A DNA stretch of 5,424 nucleotides from Candidatus Jorgensenbacteria bacterium CG23_combo_of_CG06-09_8_20_14_all_54_14. Lineage in GTDB: Bacteria; Patescibacteriota; Minisyncoccia; UBA6257; GWB1-50-10. Positions within the stretch are counted from its first letter, which is position 1. Each line of letters begins with the position of its first letter. The translations under genes and the position numbers were made by a program. Below the pieces are notes generated by a model. That model saw nothing but the letters and a program-made list of their open reading frames with translations, did not search any database and had not been told where the DNA came from. The stretch covers positions 11,753 to 17,176 of the forward strand of contig PCRZ01000021.1 of the NCBI GenBank assembly GCA_002772205.1. The letters are read 5' to 3'. Below are positions 1 through 4,440 of this stretch, piece by piece.

Positions 1-89
1 ATAGCCTTTATTTCTGTTTTTTCTCTACACACAGCTTTTTAGTACATTGATGTTCAGGTATAGATCATCGGATAGGCGTTGGCAGGCGG

Positions 90-190
90 GCGAATACATG
101 CGAATGGTGCGAATAACTGATAACTAATAACTTATAACTAATAACTGAAAACACATCAGCATAAATCAGCTAAAATCAGTATAAATCAGC
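90..190. repeat. Mosaic of short repeats upstream of rpsC
   Basis: Three repeat types lie side by side in the leader of rpsC. Positions 90-114 carry words of the GCGAAT type and match positions 3552-3576 in the rplE-rpsN spacer at 24 of 25 bases. Positions 120-132 and 134-146 are identical copies of ATAACTAATAACT. Positions 160-190 repeat ATAAATCAG-like words (161-169 and 181-189, with a variant at 171-179), and the same word recurs in the rplN-rplX spacer. Nothing is recognisable in 1-89, and no end of rplV, the usual upstream neighbour, can be identified. No convincing promoter or Shine-Dalgarno site was found. The repeats are seen directly; any function is unknown. Confidence 0.8.
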
Positions 191-201
191 GTTCAATACA
201 C

Positions 202-900
202 ATGGCACAAAAGATAAAACCCACCACGTTGCGATTAGGCATTACGCTCCCATGGCAGAGCCGCTGGTTTTTCAAGCGGAGCATAGGTTTCTTCCTTGAG
301 GAGGACTATCTTATCCGCGAGCTGATACGGGAGAAGATTCTTGAAGCCGGTATCGCGGGGATCGTGGTCGAGCGGACTGCCGACGCCATTCGCGTGAACA
401 TCCGCGCAAGCCGCCCCGGTCTCATCATCGGGCGCGGCGGGAAAGGTATTGATGAGATCCGCAAACTCCTGGAAAAAGAGATCCGCGCGCTCCGACAGAA
501 AAACCATATGGCACGCCCCTTCACCCTCCATTTGAACGTGGAGGAGTTGAAGCGCACCGAGGTGTCCGCCCCGGTGGTTGCCCAGCAGATCGCCTTTGAT
601 ATTGAGAAACGCCTCCCCTACCGGCGGGTGATGAAGCGGCACCTGGAACTTATGATGCAGAACCGCGACGTGAAGGGTGCAAAGATCAAATTGAGCGGGC
701 GGCTGAACGGGGCGGAAATTTCAAGGACTGACTGGCTTGCCAAGGGTAAGATGCCCCTCCAGACCCTCCGCGCGAATGTGGACTATGGTGAGGCGACCGC
801 ATTCAATTCCTACGGTACCGTGGGGGTCAAAACGTGGATCTACAAGGGAGATATTTTTGAGAAGGACAAGAATAACAAATGGCCAACGTCTAATTTCTAA
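202..900 (+). CDS. rpsC: 30S ribosomal protein S3 (uS3)
   Basis: S3 sits in the 30S head at the mRNA entry channel, where it binds 16S rRNA and contributes to unwinding of incoming mRNA. The 232-residue product matches the family throughout. The N-terminus reads MAQKIKP...LRLGI, and a KH domain follows with the GRGG loop at residues 77-80 after RPGLIIG. The C-terminal domain carries SGRLNGAEISRT at 165-176, then PLQTLRA and GVKTWIYKGD. The ATG at 202 gives the normal S3 N-terminus, but no Shine-Dalgarno site precedes it. The last residues (PTSNF) have no family counterpart that I recognise: they are encoded by, and the TAA stop lies inside, the TCTAATTTCTAATG repeat that fills the following spacer. 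The order S3-L16-L29 is the standard S10 operon order. Confidence 0.98.
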   Translation: MAQKIKPTTLRLGITLPWQSRWFFKRSIGFFLEEDYLIRELIREKILEAGIAGIVVERTADAIRVNIRASRPGLIIGRGGKGIDEIRKLLEKEIRALRQKNHMARPFTLHLNVEELKRTEVSAPVVAQQIAFDIEKRLPYRRVMKRHLELMMQNRDVKGAKIKLSGRLNGAEISRTDWLAKGKMPLQTLRANVDYGEATAFNSYGTVGVKTWIYKGDIFEKDKNNKWPTSNF

Positions 901-992
901 TGTCTAATCAAATCCCAATGACAAAATGGTAAATTTTAGAAATTCAGACATTAGATATTCATTAGAAATTAAAAATTAGAAATTGGAAATTT
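888..992. repeat. Palindromic TTAGAAATT repeat at rpsC-rplP junction
   Basis: The end of rpsC and the spacer are built from one word in both orientations. TTAGAAATT-type copies lie at 935-944, 961-970 and 975-984, and the complement AATTTCTAAT lies at 892-901. Positions 896-905 (TCTAATGTCT) are perfectly complementary to 946-955 (AGACATTAGA), giving a 10-bp stem with a 40-nt loop that extends weakly outwards. The left arm overlaps the last codons and stop of rpsC. No T-run follows the stem, so it does not look like an intrinsic terminator. Confidence 0.8.
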
Positions 993-999
993 TATAGCT

Positions 1000-1410
1000 A
1001 TGCTCCAACCCAAGAAGCAAAAATTTCGCAAGCAGCAGAAGGGGCGCTCCAGGGGCCGCCTCGTGGAGACCCGCGGTACGACGCTTGCCTTCGGCCGCTA
1101 CGGTCTGCAGGCGCTCCAGGCTGCGTGGGTGACGGCTAACCAGATAGAGGCGGCGCGGAAGGCCATCAGCCATGGCATGGAACGGGAGGGAAAGATGTGG
1201 ATTCGCGTGTTTCCCGATAAGCCGGTGACCAAACTGCCTCCCGAGGTAACGCTTGGCGGCGGCAAGGGCGGGGTGGACCACTACGTGGTTCCAGTGAAGC
1301 CGGGCCGCATCCTCTTTGAGATGGATGGAGTGACGGAGGAAATCGCATTCAAATCGCTTCGCGTTGCTGGTCACAAACTGCCCGTAAAAACCAAGATTAT
1401 AAAGAAATGA
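1000..1410 (+). CDS. rplP: 50S ribosomal protein L16 (uL16)
   Basis: L16 joins the 50S late in assembly, near the A-site tRNA elbow and the central protuberance, and helps organise the peptidyl-transferase region. The 136-residue product is full length. It opens with MLQPKKQKFRK and KGRSRG. The conserved QIEAARKAI segment lies at 48-56, MWIRVFPDKP at 66-75, a glycine-rich GGGKGG loop at 86-91, and PGRILFEMDGV at 101-111. It ends KLPVKTKIIKK. In the loop that Escherichia coli hydroxylates at Arg81, this protein reads VTLG in place of VRMG, so the modified arginine position appears to be Thr84. The ATG at 1000 gives the standard N-terminus; no Shine-Dalgarno site is visible. A 99-nt repeat spacer precedes the gene and a 234-nt one follows. 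Confidence 0.98.
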   Translation: MLQPKKQKFRKQQKGRSRGRLVETRGTTLAFGRYGLQALQAAWVTANQIEAARKAISHGMEREGKMWIRVFPDKPVTKLPPEVTLGGGKGGVDHYVVPVKPGRILFEMDGVTEEIAFKSLRVAGHKLPVKTKIIKK

Positions 1411-1432
1411 ACCGCTACGAAGTTATCAAAAA

Positions 1433-1635
1433 GCTACGAAATACGAAAATGCCAAGGGGCTACGAAATACGAAATAATATGAATATACAACTTAGCTACG
1501 AAATACGAAAGAAGTACGAATATACGAAAACGATACTAAACTAAATGAATTCCTTTAACAATTTCGTATATTCGTAAGAAATTTCGTAATTCGTAGAGAG
1601 ATTCGTATATTCGTAAGTCATTCGTAATTCGTAGA
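1433..1635. repeat. Long TACGAA palindromic repeat array, rplP-rpmC spacer
   Basis: This is the longest spacer in the window. Identical copies of GCTACGAAATACGAAA start at 1433, 1459 and 1495. On the other side, TTCGTATATTCGTAAG occurs at 1563-1578 and 1602-1617, and TTCGTAATTCGTAGA at 1583-1597 and 1621-1635, so a composite unit is duplicated with a period of about 38-39 bases. The left array is complementary to the right. Positions 1515-1529 pair perfectly with 1562-1576 over 15 bp, and the stem continues outwards (1496-1509 with 1583-1596) after a small internal loop, giving about 29 pairs around a 32-nt loop (1530-1561). The loop holds TCCTTTAA at 1551-1558. The stem has no T-run after it and no CRISPR-like spacers. 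Confidence 0.9.
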
Positions 1636-1644
1636 TACACAAAA

Positions 1645-1857
1645 ATGAAAAAGAAAGACCTTCACGCCTATCGCGAGAAGCCCATCCCCGAGATTGAGAA
1701 GGAGATTCGGGAATCCCGTGCGCGCCTCGAAGTGCTCACGTTTGACTTGGCGGGGGGTAAGGTGAAGAATATACGCGAAGTACGGGCGGTGAAGAAAACC
1801 ATCGCGCAGCTTCTCACGCTCCGCCAGGCCAGGGGAGGCGGCGGGGAACAACACTAA
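1645..1857 (+). CDS. rpmC: 50S ribosomal protein L29 (uL29)
   Basis: L29 is a small two-helix 23S rRNA-binding protein beside the peptide exit tunnel, next to L23, where it helps form the docking surface for targeting factors. The 70-residue product fits the family (about 60-70). It is highly charged and helical, opening MKKKDLHAYREKPIPEIEKEI, with the conserved LEVLTFDLAGGKVKN turn around residues 28-42 followed by REVRAVKKTIAQLLTLRQ. A Gly-rich end (GGGGEQH) is extra. The ATG at 1645 lies ten bases after the last repeat copy and has only A-rich sequence before it, without a Shine-Dalgarno site. rpsQ follows after 15 nt with no repeat, so the two genes look like a tight pair. Confidence 0.95.
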   Translation: MKKKDLHAYREKPIPEIEKEIRESRARLEVLTFDLAGGKVKNIREVRAVKKTIAQLLTLRQARGGGGEQH

Positions 1858-1872
1858 CACACTATCTATAGT

Positions 1873-2109
1873 ATGCGAAAGCTCAAGGGCACCATCGTAT
1901 CCGATACCATGAACCGCACCCGGGTGATTGAGATTACTCGCACGAAGAAGCACCGGCGCTACGAGCGGTACTTCACCGTGACGAAACGTTTGAAGGCGGA
2001 TGACCCGAAGAATGAATACAAAACGGGGGAGGCAGTGGTGATAGAGGAGACAAGGCCGCTCTCCAAGGAAAAGCGGTGGCGCGTGGTCGCCCGAATAAGC
2101 AACAAATGA
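1873..2109 (+). CDS. rpsQ: 30S ribosomal protein S17 (uS17)
   Basis: S17 is a primary 16S rRNA-binding protein with an OB fold, needed early in assembly of the 30S body. The 78-residue product is a standard length. It begins MRKLKGTIVSDTMNRTRVI, the first strands of the OB fold. The conserved TKKHRRYERYF stretch lies at 24-34, followed by KRLKADDP (38-45), a TGEAVVIEETRPLSKEKRW segment (51-69) and VVARI. RPLSK is the typical family signature. The TGA stop at 2107-2109 lies only a base before the arms of the downstream hairpin. The start has no Shine-Dalgarno site, and the 15-nt spacer from rpmC suggests the two genes are translated from one message. Confidence 0.97.
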   Translation: MRKLKGTIVSDTMNRTRVIEITRTKKHRRYERYFTVTKRLKADDPKNEYKTGEAVVIEETRPLSKEKRWRVVARISNK

Positions 2110-2110
2110 T

Positions 2111-2156
2111 AACGAATTTTAAGCGAATATTCGTTGTATATTCGATTTAATTCGTT
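2111..2156. repeat. Hairpin of ACGAAT words between rpsQ and rplN
   Basis: Positions 2111-2130 and 2138-2156 are imperfect inverted repeats around the 7-nt loop TCGTTGT. The outer 8 bp (AACGAATT with AATTCGTT) and the inner 7 bp (CGAATAT with ATATTCG) are perfect, with a short mismatched part between them. The left arm begins two bases after the rpsQ stop. A second small stem, GTTCA-TT-TGAAC at 2157-2168, fills the remaining space before the rplN start. Neither stem is followed by a T-run. Confidence 0.75.
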
Positions 2157-2176
2157 GTTCATTTGAACGAGAAACG

Positions 2177-2542
2177 ATGATTCAAGAAAGATCTATAATA
2201 AAAGTAGCAGATAATTCAGGCGCAAAAATAGTGCGCTGTTTCCGCATCCCCGGGGGGACCCGACGGCGGTATGCGCGGATCGGCGACATCCTCGTGGCAT
2301 CCGTACGGGTAACAGAACCCCGGAAACAGGTGAAGAAGAAAGACATTGTCCGCGCGCTCGTAGTGCGTACGCGGAACGCGCTCCATCGCCCTGACGGTTC
2401 GTCGGTGCGTTTCGACGAGAATGCCGTGGTGCTTTTGGATAAGAAAGAACCGCGCGGAAGCCGCGTCTTCGGGCCTGTTCCGCGGGAGATCAAGGAAAAG
2501 GGATACGACACCGTCGCGTCGTTGGCGGAGGAACTTGTATAA
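2177..2542 (+). CDS. rplN: 50S ribosomal protein L14 (uL14)
   Basis: L14 lies at the subunit interface of the 50S, binding 23S rRNA next to L19 and forming an intersubunit bridge to 16S rRNA. The silencing factor RsfS docks on it in bacteria. The 121-residue product is the usual length (about 122). It opens MIQERSIIKVADNSGAKIV and has the conserved GDILVASV core (36-43). The signature region runs from residue 60 (ALVVRTRNALHRPDGS) to FDENAVVLLDKK, and the C-terminus is EPRGSRVFGPVPREI. The first codons are AT-rich although the rest of the gene is GC-rich. Only a weak purine stretch (GAGAAA) precedes the ATG. Its TAA stop is part of a TAACGCGATGC word that also appears at the ends of rplE and rpsH. 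Confidence 0.98.
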   Translation: MIQERSIIKVADNSGAKIVRCFRIPGGTRRRYARIGDILVASVRVTEPRKQVKKKDIVRALVVRTRNALHRPDGSSVRFDENAVVLLDKKEPRGSRVFGPVPREIKEKGYDTVASLAEELV

Positions 2543-2680
2543 CGCGATGCGAAACTACAAATTCATGCGAATCTACAAATATGATACGAATATATCCGCA
2601 TAAATCCGTTTCAATCAGTATAAATCCGTGTTTTCCTTATCAGCGTAAATCAGTGTCCAATAAATCAGCATCAATCCGCG
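2540..2680. repeat. Chimeric repeat spacer between rplN and rplX
   Basis: The left half belongs to the GCGAAT family. It starts with TAACGCGATGC at the rplN stop, then has an 18-19 bp tandem repeat at 2555-2572 and 2573-2591 (each beginning CTACAAAT and ending CGAAT). The right half switches to another word: ATAAATCCGT at 2600-2609 and 2620-2629, GTAAATCAGT at 2645-2654, ATAAATCAGC at 2660-2669 and ATCAATCCGC at 2670-2679. The right half resembles the leader of rpsC at 157-190. Unlike other spacers it shows direct repeats and no strong hairpin. Confidence 0.8.
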
Positions 2681-2696
2681 TGTTTAGCAAAACGAT

Positions 2697-3005
2697 ATGA
2701 GAATAAAAAAAGGCGATACCGTAAAAATTTTAAAAGGAAAGGACCGCGGGAAGAGTGGTAAGGTGATACAGGTGAATCCCAACTCCGGTCGCGCGGCGGT
2801 GGAGGGGTTGAATCTCGTGAAGAAGCACGTGCGGCCGCGCCGCCAGGGCGAGAAGGGTGAAATGGTGCAGGTGCCGCGGTCCATTCCAGCGGCCAATATG
2901 GCGCTCGTCTGCCCGCACTGCGGCGCCGCAACCCGCATTGGCGTTCGCACCGAAGAATCTCAAAGAAGGGTACGGTACTGCAAAAAGTGCCGCGCGGCGA
3001 TCTGA
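2697..3005 (+). CDS. rplX: 50S ribosomal protein L24 (uL24), zinc-ribbon form
   Basis: L24 is an assembly initiator that binds the 5' domain of 23S rRNA and lies near the tunnel exit. The 102-residue product has an N-terminal KOW fold (residues about 3-30: IKKGDTVKILKGKDRGKSGKV) and the conserved GLNLVKKHVRP segment at 37-47. Four cysteines at 72, 75, 95 and 98 form CPHC and CKKC knuckles of a zinc ribbon, as in many bacterial L24 proteins that keep the metal site. The start codon follows AAAACGAT with no Shine-Dalgarno site, and the first 16 codons are AT-rich. The TGA stop is 3 nt from rplE, so the two genes are probably translationally coupled. Confidence 0.97.
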   Translation: MRIKKGDTVKILKGKDRGKSGKVIQVNPNSGRAAVEGLNLVKKHVRPRRQGEKGEMVQVPRSIPAANMALVCPHCGAATRIGVRTEESQRRVRYCKKCRAAI

Positions 3006-3008
3006 AAT

Positions 3009-3542
3009 ATGGCACACAGAACGACCAGCAAACCATTGGAAAAAGTGGTGGTGAATGTTGGGGTGGGGAAGCTCCGCAACCAGCCGCAGTTTGATGAAAA
3101 GGTGCTCCCCGAGGTGATGCAGGAACTCGCGCTTATCACGGGTCAGAAGCCGGCGCCGCGGCAGACCGCAAAGGCGGTGGCGAGTTTTAAGACACGCGAG
3201 GGTGATATCGTAGGGCTCCAGGTGACGCTCCGCGGAAAGCGCGCGCATGCATTCCTGGAAAAGATCGTGCGCCTCGTGCTTCCCCGCGTGAAGGATTTCC
3301 GCGGCGTGGACCCGAAGAACGTGGATGAAGGCGGCAATCTGAATCTCGGGTTTCGCGAGCAGTATGTGTTTCCGGAGATCAATATGGAAAAATCGCGCAT
3401 CCATTTCGGGCTCCAGGTAACCGTGGTTCCGGCTGCGCGGAATCGCGCCAGAGCGCTTGAGCTCTACCATTCACTCGGAGTACCCTTTAAACGCGATGCT
3501 AATATACGAATGCATGCGAATGATGCGAATAAAATCGAATGA
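3009..3542 (+). CDS. rplE: 50S ribosomal protein L5 (uL5) with repeat-encoded C-terminal tail
   Basis: L5 binds 5S rRNA with L18 and forms part of the central protuberance, contacting P-site tRNA and S13. The 177-residue product shows the family core: LEKVVVNVGVGKL at 10-22, ITGQKPAPRQTAKAVASFKTREGD at 43-66, VTLRGKRAHAFLEKI at 72-86, the LPRVKDFRGV loop at 91-100, NLNLGFREQYVFPEI at 110-124, and RALELYHSLGVPF at 148-160. Family members normally end at about this PFKR. Here translation continues for 15 residues after Arg162 (DANIRMHANDAN then KIE). These are encoded by the first 36-bp copy of the spacer repeat, and the TGA stop lies between the two copies. The start is 3 nt after rplX, without a Shine-Dalgarno site. 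The core call is certain; whether the tail matters is unknown. Confidence 0.97.
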   Translation: MAHRTTSKPLEKVVVNVGVGKLRNQPQFDEKVLPEVMQELALITGQKPAPRQTAKAVASFKTREGDIVGLQVTLRGKRAHAFLEKIVRLVLPRVKDFRGVDPKNVDEGGNLNLGFREQYVFPEINMEKSRIHFGLQVTVVPAARNRARALELYHSLGVPFKRDANIRMHANDANKIE

Positions 3543-3576
3543 TGCTAATATGCGAATACATGCGAATGATGCGAAT
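3495..3576. repeat. 36-bp direct repeat pair at end of rplE and in spacer
   Basis: Positions 3495-3530 and 3541-3576 are copies of one 36-bp unit differing at two positions (34 of 36 identical), 46 bases apart start to start. Each unit is a chain of degenerate octamers of the form ATRCNAAT (ATGCTAAT, ATACGAAT, ATGCGAAT and so on). The first copy lies in rplE and is read in frame as its C-terminal tail; the second lies after the stop. The 3' 25 bases of the second copy recur at 90-114 with one mismatch. The TAAACGCGATGC preceding the first copy recurs at the rpsH stop (one base changed) and, one A shorter, at the rplN stop. Confidence 0.92.
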
Positions 3577-3634
3577 GAAGAAGGATTCCTCTGCCGGTTC
3601 GCGACATTCGAATGCCGTTCGCGTTGTTCGCATC

Positions 3635-3656
3635 GGTATGTGTAAGTGAAGCGTAT
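3635..3656. repeat. Start-proximal repeat end before rpsN
   Basis: The bases directly before the rpsN ATG read GGTATGTGTAAGTGAAGCGT then AT. They match 4418-4440 before rplF apart from one indel and two substitutions. The shared GTAAGYGAAGCGTAT lies against both start codons and marks the 3' boundary of a common spacer element. It contains no Shine-Dalgarno sequence, so it may be either a leftover repeat end or an atypical initiation context. Confidence 0.7.
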
Positions 3657-3842
3657 ATGGCTAAAGCATCCGTCGTGGCGCGATCAAAGAAGCCACCGAA
3701 ATTTTCCACCCGCGTGGTGCGGCGGTGTTTCCGTTGCGGGCGGAAGCGCGGCTATATGCGGGATTTCAATCTCTGCCGCATCTGTTTCCGCGAGTTCGCG
3801 AGCCGCGGGGAAATTCCGGGGGTGAAAAAAGCGTCATGGTAA
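3657..3842 (+). CDS. rpsN: 30S ribosomal protein S14, zinc-binding type (uS14, type Z)
   Basis: S14 is assembled late into the 30S head, next to S3 and S10. The 61-residue product is exactly the length of the zinc-containing C+ paralogue, not the about 100-residue metal-free form. Its four cysteines at 24, 27, 40 and 43 give C-x2-C-x12-C-x2-C (CFRC and CRIC). The family C-terminus [18 protein letters not shown] is intact. The ATG at 3657 was chosen because it begins [19 protein letters not shown], the expected N-terminus. An earlier in-frame ATG at 3612 would add 15 residues encoded only by spacer repeat. The gene is isolated by repeat spacers on both sides (114 nt before, 97 nt after). Confidence 0.97.
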   Translation: MAKASVVARSKKPPKFSTRVVRRCFRCGRKRGYMRDFNLCRICFREFASRGEIPGVKKASW

Positions 3843-3847
3843 AATGT

Positions 3848-3927
3848 TACGAATTACGAATTTGGTACGAATATACTAAATCCTTTAATCGGTTTTTCGT
3901 ACTTTCGTATATATTTCGTATTTCGTA
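3848..3927. repeat. TACGAA imperfect hairpin between rpsN and rpsH
   Basis: Positions 3848-3876 and 3899-3927 form an ungapped inverted repeat with 22 of 29 positions complementary, built from three TACGAA words per arm facing their complements. The 22-nt loop (3877-3898) contains TCCTTTAA at 3881-3888, the same octamer as in the loop of the rplP-rpmC hairpin at 1551-1558, and in both cases it follows a TACTAAA word. The two spacers therefore look like diverged copies of one element. The T-run in the loop does not follow a stem, so this is not a typical terminator. Confidence 0.85.
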
Positions 3928-3939
3928 GCCAATTGAGTT

Positions 3940-4311
3940 ATGTATATTGACCTACTCATACAACTCAAAAATGCGGCACGTGCCGGCAAGCACTCGGCGA
4001 AGCTGCGCTTTACGAAAATGGATCACCAGGTAGCGGAGGTGCTTCAGAAGTACGGGTTTGTGAAGAATGTGGAGGTGAAAGGGCGGCTCCCGCGGAGGGT
4101 GATGGAAATAGATCTGAACCCGGAGCGGCCCATCGAAGGGGTGAATTTCTTGAGCCGGCCCTCGCTGAAACGCTATGCGGGGTACCGCGGGTTCAGGCGT
4201 CACCGGAAGGGACGGGGGATTCTCGTGCTCACGACGCCTAAAGGCATCCTTGCGGCGCGCGAGGCGCAGAAGGAGAAGGTCGGCGGACAACTACTGTTTG
4301 AGGTATGGTAA
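3940..4311 (+). CDS. rpsH: 30S ribosomal protein S8 (uS8)
   Basis: S8 is a primary 16S rRNA-binding protein of the central domain and, in Escherichia coli, the translational repressor of the spc operon. The 123-residue product shows an N-terminal MYIDLLIQLKNA corresponding to the usual DPIADMLTRIRNA but without the leading DP. An in-frame stop at 3934-3936 leaves 3940 as the only start. Other marks are FVKNVEVKG at 40-48, LSRPSLKRY at 71-79, and the family signature GILVLTTPKGILAAREA at 93-109, ending GGQLLFEVW. No Shine-Dalgarno site is seen. The TAA stop is the first codon-sized part of the TAAACGCGATAC word that opens the next spacer. I did not find an obvious S8-binding helix mimic in the spacers, but I cannot fold them here. 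Confidence 0.97.
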   Translation: MYIDLLIQLKNAARAGKHSAKLRFTKMDHQVAEVLQKYGFVKNVEVKGRLPRRVMEIDLNPERPIEGVNFLSRPSLKRYAGYRGFRRHRKGRGILVLTTPKGILAAREAQKEKVGGQLLFEVW

Positions 4312-4440
4312 ACGCGATACCAATATACAAACGCGATGCTAATATACTAATTCATGCGAATGATACTAATGGATGCGAATTCGTATTATTCGTATCATTA
4401 GTATGCATTCGTATATTGGTATCGCGTAAGCGAAGCGTAT
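4309..4440. repeat. Stop-to-start palindromic element between rpsH and rplF
   Basis: The whole spacer is one palindrome. Positions 4312-4328 (ACGCGATACCAATATAC) are perfectly complementary to 4411-4427 over 17 bp. Inside, 4358-4380 pairs imperfectly with 4388-4410 around a 7-nt loop (4381-4387). The left side also carries a tandem second copy of the outer arm at 4331-4347 (15 of 17 identical, 19-base period), which would bulge out or compete for pairing. The element runs from the rpsH TAA to the AT of the rplF ATG. Its units again follow ATRCNAAT. There is no T-run after the stem. Confidence 0.92.
4418..4438. repeat. Start-proximal repeat end before rplF
   Basis: This is the second copy of the GTAAGYGAAGCGTAT sequence that lies directly before rpsN (3635-3656). 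Here its last AT also forms the first two bases of the rplF start codon. Part of it (to 4427) forms the right arm of the palindrome, so pairing could hold the region just upstream of the start in a stem. Confidence 0.7.

Noticed and set aside
1..42. Possible end of rplV (frame ending TAG at 40-42)
   Set aside because: The short peptide IAFISVFSLHTAF is hydrophobic and unlike an L22 C-terminus, so the end of rplV cannot be supported.
1408..1410. Recoded UGA (UGA as glycine), as in Gracilibacteria and relatives
   Set aside because: TGA ends rplP, rpsQ, rplX and rplE at or just past normal family lengths, and no TGA occurs inside conserved frames.
1433..1635. CRISPR array
   Set aside because: Repeats are 14-16 bp, unevenly spaced and in both orientations, without unique spacers of constant length.
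1861..1872. Small palindrome ACTAT-CT-ATAGT before rpsQ
   Set aside because: It has five pairs with a 2-nt loop, within chance expectation and unrelated to the spacer words.
2600..2640. TATAAAT words as -10 promoter elements upstream of rplX and rpsC
   Set aside because: They are part of the ATAAATCMG repeat and have no matching -35 element at normal spacing.
2730..3470. Long minus-strand open frame of 246 codons opposite rplX and rplE
   Set aside because: It lies fully antisense to two certain ribosomal protein genes, has no recognisable family features, and long antisense frames are expected in GC-rich coding DNA.
3612..3656. Upstream in-frame ATG that would extend S14 by 15 residues
   Set aside because: The extension is encoded by spacer repeat, and the 61-residue form from 3657 matches the type Z family length and N-terminus.
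4312..4427. Intrinsic terminators in the spacer hairpins
   Set aside because: The stems are AT-rich and none is followed by a T-run; a string of terminators inside a ribosomal operon would also be implausible.
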